DNA of 64,000 nt from positions 3,162,001 to 3,226,000 of the forward strand of contig CM082577.2 in NCBI GenBank assembly GCA_040954595.2, given 5' to 3'. Under the pieces are notes generated by a model that ran no database searches, was not told the origin of the DNA, and was given only the letters and a program-made list of their open reading frames with translations. Of this stretch, positions 47,875 to 57,700 are shown one piece after another. The stretch's first letter is position 1. Every line of letters starts with the position of its first letter. Both the position numbers and the translations under genes were made by a program. The DNA comes from Balanoglossus misakiensis. Taxonomy: Eukaryota > Hemichordata.

Positions 47875-48705
47875 ATTCAACCAGTTTAAAATTATTGAAT
47901 TTAATTATGTCATGAGCAATATGTGTTTGGCATTTAATCCTTGGGTATCTTTTCCAATCGTTATTACCGAATCGAAACAATTTTATTCAGCAGTAAGATA
48001 TCCCATTTTTTATAAACTTAAATTGCTTTTCGGTTATCCTAATAAATCACTATTCATCTTGGAAGTGGGTAGTATTTTATTTCACTTCCTTAATTCGTTT
48101 TGCCCTTTATAAGACAGTTGGCGTGCCCGAGACAAACTCATTAAAATACAAAAGTGAAACTAGGAAAACACACCACCCTTGTTGAAGAAAAAAAAAACAC
48201 AACTCATTGTTGGTATCCCCTGGTGTACCACAGCAAAGGTTGAACCAATTCCTCACGATATAAGCCCCCTTCCTTCCACTTTGCTATGGTGGAGTTTCCG
48301 GGTTGCCAAATTTCATACATCCTGCCACGGTCACTGTGTGTGGGGTGAGCGTGCATGATCCTGCAAACGGTCGCTGGGATGAAACACGGGTAGGCCCCAC
48401 CAATGTAAACTAACAAAGTAGGCCTACAACATGCTAAGCGTGTATAGTCGCCTTGTAGGCACAATCTACCAATCTTTAACTTAGATCCCACAAGCGAGAT
48501 TGTGCTGTGTGGTACATAGTCCGTTACAAACGATATACTATACCATAGCGCCATCACTCTAAGTCACTATGTCACGTGACCATGGTACTTCCTGATGCTA
48601 ATCAAACTTTAATACAAGGAAGTTCCGAGTAGTTGACGTACACTCAAAGGGAAGGCAGCCGAAGTGTTGCAAGTGTCTCAAGAAGTCCACGAGCAAGACA
48701 GAATA
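47875..48705. other. Spacer between PM20D2 copy B and the Hedgehog-fold gene
   Basis: 3' UTR of PM20D2 copy B and the promoter region of the next gene. No reading frame with recognisable features. The start codon at 48706 follows the string GACAGAATA. Confidence 0.5.
48041..48046 (+). promoter_or_regulatory. Candidate polyadenylation signal of PM20D2 copy B
   Basis: AATAAA, 167 bases after the stop codon at 47872-47874; the first such hexamer downstream. Confidence 0.5.
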
Positions 48706-51700
48706 ATGGCACGATTCCTACCCCTGCTTCTGGTGGGGCTAGTGTTTTCGCCTTCTTCAAGTAAGTAATCGCAGTGGCTGCCGGGTGAATATCCTTTGCC
48801 TTATACGCTCGACGCGAGTGCGATCCTGAAGACACCGAACTTTTCTGTTACAAGTTCAAGGTCATATATTTCTGAGTTGAAACTGTGGTATGACATATCG
48901 GGTTGCTACGCCAGCCATCGAAACTTTCAAGTTTAAGTTTTAGCTCTTTGGAATTGAGTGACGAACGAACCTATACTGTTTTAAGTGTCTGTTGTTGTCG
49001 TTCATACGTCATGTTGTTTTGTTTCTTTAGTTCAACAGTCATGGACGGTGACGCTTCAAACCCGACACAACTTTCGTACGTGTTATTGTCAACGTCAATG
49101 TACCGTTAGACCGAGAGTGTAAACTTCGCGATGAGACCATTTTTCGGGTGATCAAAGCTTTTTTTCGGAACACCTAATGTTGGACGCGACGGGACATATA
49201 TGTGTTGGTTGAGGGGGGGGGGGGGTTCCGTAACTGCAAGGGGGGGGGTCATTAGCGTATCAGTCGCCGATATCTATGAGACCACTTTTAAGTTTTATAA
49301 TAAAACCTACAAAATGATAGTACACTAGCCACGATCAGCACAATAGACGTTTTGTTGTTGTTGTTGTTTTTTTTTAGCTCGGACTATATTATCATTTTGT
49401 TGGTTTTATAAGTTGTCATTTGTGGCATATATTACTACTTATTATGGAATACACATACAGCTGATACACTTAATTAATATATGCAACAAACATATGTGCT
49501 GAAGTGATATATGCAGCAAACTATATATTTCACCACACAATTTACACTTTAAATTATTTTTAGGTGACAAATATTGTAAACTTTATGATAGCACTAGTAT
49601 ATGATCACTAGAAAAAATTTCTCATGTCAATAAAAAAAATAAACCTTTAAAAGTTCAATTTTATTATCTTGGCAGGTGCATCTGATGGTGTCTTATTCCC
49701 TAGTGGTAATGTCTTTCAGCCGGTTGAGTTAACTCCTGGTAGCGATGCGGAAGAAAATCATGAGGACCCTTTCAACACAGGAGCCGAGCTGTTTGACTCC
49801 ACGGGACAGGAAAACATGCGACTGTCACTTAACTACCACGTGAAAGATTTCAAATCCAGCTCCTCACAGTACTACAGAGCACACCCAGTGCTTTTACAGT
49901 GTCTGCAGAAAGTCAGAACAGCCATGTACAAGCAAGGAGAAAAGGTATAAAATAGGCACAATGTGTATGTGTGTTCAAAATCGCAAACCTATAGGGTCTT
50001 AATATGCAAATAATATTATTAACCAATTAGAGTCAGCCATAAATAAAGTACCCCTATCTTACTTGTAACCAATAGCTCTTATTATACGTGTCACTCACTC
50101 AAAGGCCGAGTAATGTTGTCAGCATAGAACATGTGCTAAAAATAAAATACTAATTAAGTGTGAATATAAATGATGAAAATAAGAAGGCAGAGAATTATCA
50201 AAGCATTTCTGAATAATAGAAACTGTTGCTCATGGCCATCTCTCGAAGATAGCTGGTGATTAGCTGTCGTGTATTTTGATTGCAACTTCAGTCAGTTGCA
50301 CAGCTAATCAATTTCCTTGAAGTTTTCTGTCTGGTGAATTATTCTTTCATCTAGTTTTTAATTCAGCTCAATCAGAATACAGGATAACACTTTAAATTTG
50401 TACTCTAACAAACTGAGGACCCACATTTAGCAAGTGGTTCAGCCAGTGGTCAAAAGTGTGCCCCAATTTTATTGGGAAAGAAAAAAAATCAATAGATAGC
50501 ACACAGAGTTTGTAGTCACGCATTGTTTGATAAATACCAATGGTTGCTTTGAATAACCTTTGTTTAACTCTATCACAAATCTATTGTGGTAATGAGATCA
50601 TAAACTATGTTGGCTTCACTGTTTCCAAAAACAACACATTTGTGATTGATTTTCTGAACTGCAGTGGTGTGTAAAAATAGCCTTTCGGTACCACTGGCAC
50701 TTTTCAGTTCATTCTGTAGCAACATGTGCATGTATGTAAATTTATGAAATCGTGTTCCATTTATAAATAGAAGATAAATAAACAAAATTAACATTTCATT
50801 AAACGGCTAGTCCATGGCAACTTTGGCCAACCGAACAGAGATGTAAAATATAACAGAAAAAAACAACACTCAGTGACCTTTAAGCTTGTGTGTTTATACG
50901 TAACCAATGCGTTGCTATGTAATGCTGGCTTTATCTGCATCGTGACTTGGTTGATCATTTGAGGGAAAAATATTTTAGTTGTACTGTTGATATGGGCTTT
51001 TTGTTGGAGCAGCTCAAATAAACTGGTTTTCGGAATTGGTCCACCACATATCCTGGACCAGGCTTTGTTTTCCAAAAGACGTTTTTGTGTGGAATAAGTG
51101 TTTCCTGGTTCATTAAACCTGTTTCACTGAAAAGAAATCTTCAGTTCCATTGTTGTCAATATTTGGACATCACCTAGTATTACACGGGGAAATGGCAATT
51201 GAGAGGTTGGACCAAAGTAAAATGGATATAAATTAAAGTCCATGCCCGTTTTACCAGTTTTTAAGTGGGAGACCAGAGAATGGTCTGATTACTGCAGGTT
51301 GTTCAAGTAATTGTCTTTTTTTCTTGCTTGCTCCAAGCTAACTAGATCGATGCCCAGACATACATCCAACATGTGTGCATTAGGAACTGAGATTCCAGAC
51401 GTTCTGAATAAACAAGGAAATAAAAATACCTGCTTAGACATACACGCCATAGAAGTATTGTGAGCATTCACAATACATTACCTTGACCAGCTGTTTTCTT
51501 CAGCTTACACCGTCAGCTTACACCTTAAGTGAATTTACATATACAAGGCTGTTTGTTATTTGTACAAACAATTCAGCTTTTTGGCAATTACATTTCATAC
51601 CATCATTTAATTCTTTTTAAATTGTAAGATTTGAAAGAAGAATAGGTAGTTGGCTGTAGTGGAATTATGCAAAATTAAAGAGATTTTATACATAATATAT

Positions 51701-54700
51701 ACATGTAGAATTACAGAGATACATGAACCTAACAATTTCATTTTGATATCAACGTTTGGAAATAGTAAAAAGAATTTCCTTGCTTCAGTTATAATTGGCC
51801 TACATGTGCTGACCAGGTGTTTTTTTTCCCCACTCTCACAGGTGGTGATAGCGACAGCCTACCAGACCAGAGACGATGTGTCCGGTTCAACCGACACACA
51901 CATGCAGTACTTGAGGTCCGGTTCTGCTGCAGAGATAGAATATAAAAATGGCGGCACTGGACTGAAGACTGCAGTGGACTTGGCAGATGTAGTTGTCAGA
52001 CAGTGCATCACTCTTTTTCATGTAAGACCTGATTTTTTTGTTCATGCCTAAACCTTTCTAAGGGACTTTAAAAACCTGTACTACTGGTTTAACCTTTCAC
52101 CCCTGTTTCCGCTGTAGAGGTCCAACTTTACCTTAGAAAACAATGGATTAGGACCAAACCATGTTGGCGAAAGGGTTTAAGGTCACTCTTTGATGCTAAA
52201 ATGTGTTCACCACTCTGTGGAACATTGCCGTTTTATTGCTTTAGCCTTTGTGTGTTGACACACAGAGTTGGATCTACCGCCAATCTGGATACACATACAT
52301 GTACATGTACACACATACACATTCATGGAAACGACCTTCCAAGACATTACAACGCAAACAAACTGTTTGAAAGTAGGCAAGTAGTCCTTTAAGTCTAGTG
52401 ACGTACATACATGTACTGTCCATGTACTGTCCGTGTACATATGATTCAACAGCTATCGAAGAAACAGTCCCAAAACCAGTTTAAACGTGATGACATGACA
52501 ATGCATTAGCTGTTGTTAAAATTTCATAATTATCTTGAACATTTTAAATACAGCCTCTGTATTTAAAACCCAGCAAATGAAATTTACGTGTCATTCAGCT
52601 TCATCTTTTAGTAAAAATGCCAAAATCACCTTGAGAATTCACAGTTGCCTGCAAAATGAAAACAAACTCTATAGTTCCTGTTATCAAGGGATGATTATGG
52701 AAGTCAGGAAATGTATCATTGCATCCTGTGATAAGCCCGTGTGTGTCTCTAATATTGGTGACATGTTTGCAGGTTATTATGTCTCCGATACAAAACTCGC
52801 TTCCAGTGTGTGAGAATTGCAAATATAATCTGAGTGGTCATTTGTGCCTATTTGATAAAATCCTAGAGTAGACACACACATTTTACTTGTCTTGCTCCAC
52901 TCATCAGGTCACAAAACATTAATACACCACTGTGTATTTTATTCATGTTCCAGGGCATACAGCGAGATATTGGTCTGTATCTGTATGCAGATAAAGTCCA
53001 TGTCCACATCCAGGGCCCTGATGAAGAGACTGCTTACTACGGTGCGGCCAGTGATGCGGACAAAACTGCGGCTGAGCTGGAGGCAAGAGTCCTTGACATC
53101 ACGGATGAAGTCTATGGTAAGGTCTTACTCTATTACCCCTCACCTGTACTATGGCACCCTCAAATTTATTGCTGAGAGTAACATAGTCCCAATTATCTGA
53201 ATACCACATATTTCTTAGATTTTCATTGGTGAAAACATTTAAGGAGAGTTTTCAATCTAGCTTGGTTTGTCCTGGGCTGTCAGTAAGTTCAAGCTTTTTC
53301 TGAAATTTTATTTTATTTTGATTTTTGCAAATGTGTGACAATGAATTCTCACAGATCCTGCCAGGTCTCCAGATTGTGATCTGACTGAGCACAGTCTGTC
53401 AAATGGAGATCACTACCCTACCAGTGTCAACTCGGCTGAGGAAGCGGTCGGTGCTTTGGACAGAAAAGTTACAAGAACAATGGAAGCTGATTTTGGCAGG
53501 TAGTGATACTCAGATTGTGGTTAAAAATTTTTGTGGCAGGACATTTGCGTAATCGTATCGGTTAAACAGTTTGAAAATTGTGCAGCTGGCAGTCTTGAAG
53601 TTTTATAGTGTATTTTGAGTGTCTTGACAGTGTTTTGTCTTATGAAACTCTTTTTGCCCCATTTTCCTGCAAAATCACATCCAGATCCACATCCTTCTCC
53701 TACTGTTCAAGTTTCTTATGTTTTGCAAACATTAATAACACATACTTCTCTCTTCTCAGACTCATTCAGTATGCTGGTAGAAACATTGAATTTGAAAACT
53801 CTGAGAGATCGGCATCATGGTGTGGCAGCAGTGGACGTGCGTGCGTCGATTGCAGTGCAGGCATCAAAGGATCAACACCAAACAGCAGGTCTGTTGTAAA
53901 AAGATTTTACATCATCTGCAGGAGGGATGGTGACATTGATCAAAGCTATTTCCCCTTCCTCTTCCTGCACACTCATGCCTGGCACTACAATCATTTCAAA
54001 CAATTTACCAAGAGCCATTGTATACAGGCCTAATCTGATTTGCTATCATCGAATTGAAGATGACACATTATCACCAGCTATCTTGATTGCCATCCTTTTG
54101 TCCTGGTATCTTAAATCCTCTACTTTGTGTTAGTTATCTGTTGATCATGTGAGATAGATCTGATAATTGAATTTCCGCCTTCCCCCCCCCCCCCCTCCCC
54201 AAACTGGTGATATGTGGTGAATGGTAATTGGTATGATCTCACTGATACATAATGCAAAATGATAATATATAATTTAGCCAACAGTATAGTTGAAAGGAAA
54301 TTTTAAATGACAAACGTTGGCTGGCTAAGATGTGTGTTAACATTAACTATACCTTGAAATCAGAGATGACAAAATACATTTTCAATTGAACACAAATTAT
54401 ATTGTCGTGACTATTTTTATGCTTAATTAACTTGGACTTCCTGGTGACTTTGGCCAATTGTCTCGTGAATATCGATCGAACCATAACCTTTGTCCTGATT
54501 TCTGCCACAGATGTTCCGATCGTGTGATGAGTACCAGGCTGAACAATGTCATCAAATATTTACAGATGATGGTCAGAAATCAGTGGCCGGGAGGTAAGAA
54601 CATCATAAATTATGAGTAGGTCACCAGGGGTAAAGGTGTGGACAGGTTAAGTTCAAGGGCACCTTGACATAAAGGACAAAGATTTCCTGTTACATTGAGC

Positions 54701-57700
54701 TGTTATTCTATGACAATTTTTTGTGCCTTGTACAATATTACCTCTTGTATGCATCCTCAAGGAAAGCAAATAAAAACAAAAATCTCCAACAGAAAAATTT
54801 ATTTTGAATCATATGACATTCCTCATATTAATTATTGTTTTCTTTCTGTTGCAAAGTAAAACTGAAGGTGACAGAAGCCTGGGACGAACCGTACTACGGA
54901 AGTCCCTACCCTGATGGAGACCATGCACCCGACTCTCTGCACTATGAGGGCAGGGCAGCGGCACTGACTGTTTCCGACGATGACAATGGTAAACTCACCA
55001 ACCTGGCGTCGTTCGCAATATGTTCAGGAATGGACTATGTACAACACAATGGTACGATGAATTAGGATTGCTTTATATCTGTAGGGTTTAATCCTTTCAC
55101 CCCCAATTCCCTTTTCAAAGGTGCAACCTATCATATCCCCACATGAAGCCAAGCAGCCCTTGGAACTTTTTGACAAAATGCCTGATTTCTGTTTTCACAT
55201 TCATCATCTAATACTTTCAGGCGATCACATCTTTGTGGCAGTCAGGAAGCAGGATGGCCCCCAGCAGAGGCTTGTCCATTTCCCGATTGCTGACCTTTTG
55301 GCCGCCGAGGCTCCGGCCGATGACGTGGACATCTACGCCGTACCGGACGGCTACAGTGAGGAAGACAAGGCAGAAATGTACCTCTTTGACAGTGATCACA
55401 AAGTGAGTGGAAATTTTTTTATTATGATTACCTGGAACATTGTCCCAGCTGTGTCCAGCCTTGTAATTTGTATCAGCATTTGCAACCAATACGTTAATGT
55501 TTTAATTCCCGGGAATTTTGATTGAATTCCAGGAAGAGAAGAAACTGTCGAACAATGCCACGATTAAAGACTTCAAGTCACCTTCCAGTAGATACTTCAG
55601 ACTTAATCCACGATTGGTGGAATGCTATCAACACATTGTGACCAGAGAAAACAAGGCCAGGAAAGAGAATGGTAAGGCAATGTTGGTTTACCATGTGACT
55701 GCCATGTGACATTTCGCTTAATCTACGACAATCTCTGATTTGACACCATGAAATGTACTTGAATTCGTTCACATCAAATCATGGGTGCAGTCATAATTAA
55801 AGCCAAAAAGTGTAACTTAATTAATACGGTAATATCAAGTTGCCAATTTCCTTTTTTTTTCCAGATCCACCAATCAAAGTGATTGTCGACAGAGCCTACC
55901 TGACCAACCCAGAACAAGACAGCCAGATTCCCGACGTCGATCCACGATACAACAACCATGTGGTAGGACGAGCTATGCAGATACATTACGACCTCTCCAC
56001 TGGACTCGACCCCAAGCACTACACTCCGAACAGGCTTGCCAAGAGAGCTGTACACAAGTGCGGTCCCGTATTTGTTGCTAAACAGTACAGCATTGGCGTT
56101 GGTAAGGAATTGGTTCTTTGTAGTGAGCGTAGAAGGAAAATATCATTAGTGTTTTGTAATATAAAACACCTGAAGACATAAAAGTAGTACTACCTGCCCT
56201 GTAGTCTCAGTGCTGTGGTATATATGATATAGCTTTACATATCAGACATACAAGATGTACGTTAGCATATATTACCTGAATACTTCAGTATGTGTATAAA
56301 TGGGTCATTCTGGTCTTTACATGCAGGTCAGGTCAGGGCCAAATATCACAAAGTTCAGTGTTGGGACGTGTTGAATGTGTGTGTGTGGGGGTGGATGCGG
56401 TACAGTGCACAGGTCACTCATGTGGAACCTCTGTGAAAAAGACAACTTTCTCTCGCAGTGACATGCTCACAGTGTCTGCATTAATGCACAGAGACCTTGG
56501 TTATTATTTGTAAGCGAAAGAGAACCGCACTGGGTGGAATGTTTATTGTTTTGTTTGTCGGTGCGTAGGAGGTACATGTAGCGTCTCACAGTGCGTCGCG
56601 TCCCACACATTGTTTTGAATGCAATTAAATCTTTTGTCTGGAATTGTAGTATCCTTATGCTACACAGTTTTCTAGGACAGCCAGTTTTGATTCCTGAGGG
56701 TCTAGTCTCGATTGTCGATACAGAAATTCAGCTTGGACAGAATTTACTTGTCTAAAGTTTTGTCTGGCTCATGATCCATTTTCTATATATTCACCAAACT
56801 TACATTTACATTGGTTGAGTCTGTCATTTCCATTAAGGTGCGCCAGTACATACATTTTGTAAACAAGAAAATATAAAATTTGACCTTCTTGGTGCATTAG
56901 GCAAGTAGGTCAACAGATGTGGATCAGCCGAACTGTGAATTAATTGTCTCCAGCAGGGCACAATGACTAACCTACTACATGTATATGTGGTGTTTTCACA
57001 CTTCACATACTTTGGGCCCTAATTAAGCTTATTGACGAAATAACAAACATATATTGTGAAATCTGTGAGAACTAACACCTTGTTAAACTGGAAAAATGTT
57101 TGATGTAAACATTTGGTCTTTTCCCTACTGATCTGAGGCCCTAATAAACTGAACACCTGGACTATACAGATATGCATTTAGAAAAAAAAAATTATATAAA
57201 TTTATTTTGCTTCCCCTATGTATCATATCCACATATCCATAATATCCATACTTTATTTTCCTCTGTCACTGTTTTGGCAGGCATCTATGAGGATTCTGTT
57301 TATGTTGACATCCGCGACAACTTTGATGCGTGGGTGGAGTCGGAGGATTTACTGCCGGTTAATAAGACAGAAGATGAGTTCCGAGACGACATGGAGAAGT
57401 GGCTGCAGCGATCCGTCGGTGGGTTTTCTCAGCTCATTAAAATACAACAGAAACTCTTAATCTTCAACAAGTGAAATTTTTGTTGTAACTCGCATAATGT
57501 GTGTAACAATTATCACACTGTCTCTTGTGGCCTGCAGTCTCGGGACTTTCCTCAACTGGCCTTTATAGACAGGTGGCTTTATAGACAGGCCAATAAATGT
57601 ACATTGAAAATTGCACAGGGATTGTAACAAAGTGGCCACTATATAGAGGTGAGGTGGCCACTGTACAGAGGTGGTCACTAACACAGGTTTGACTATCAAA

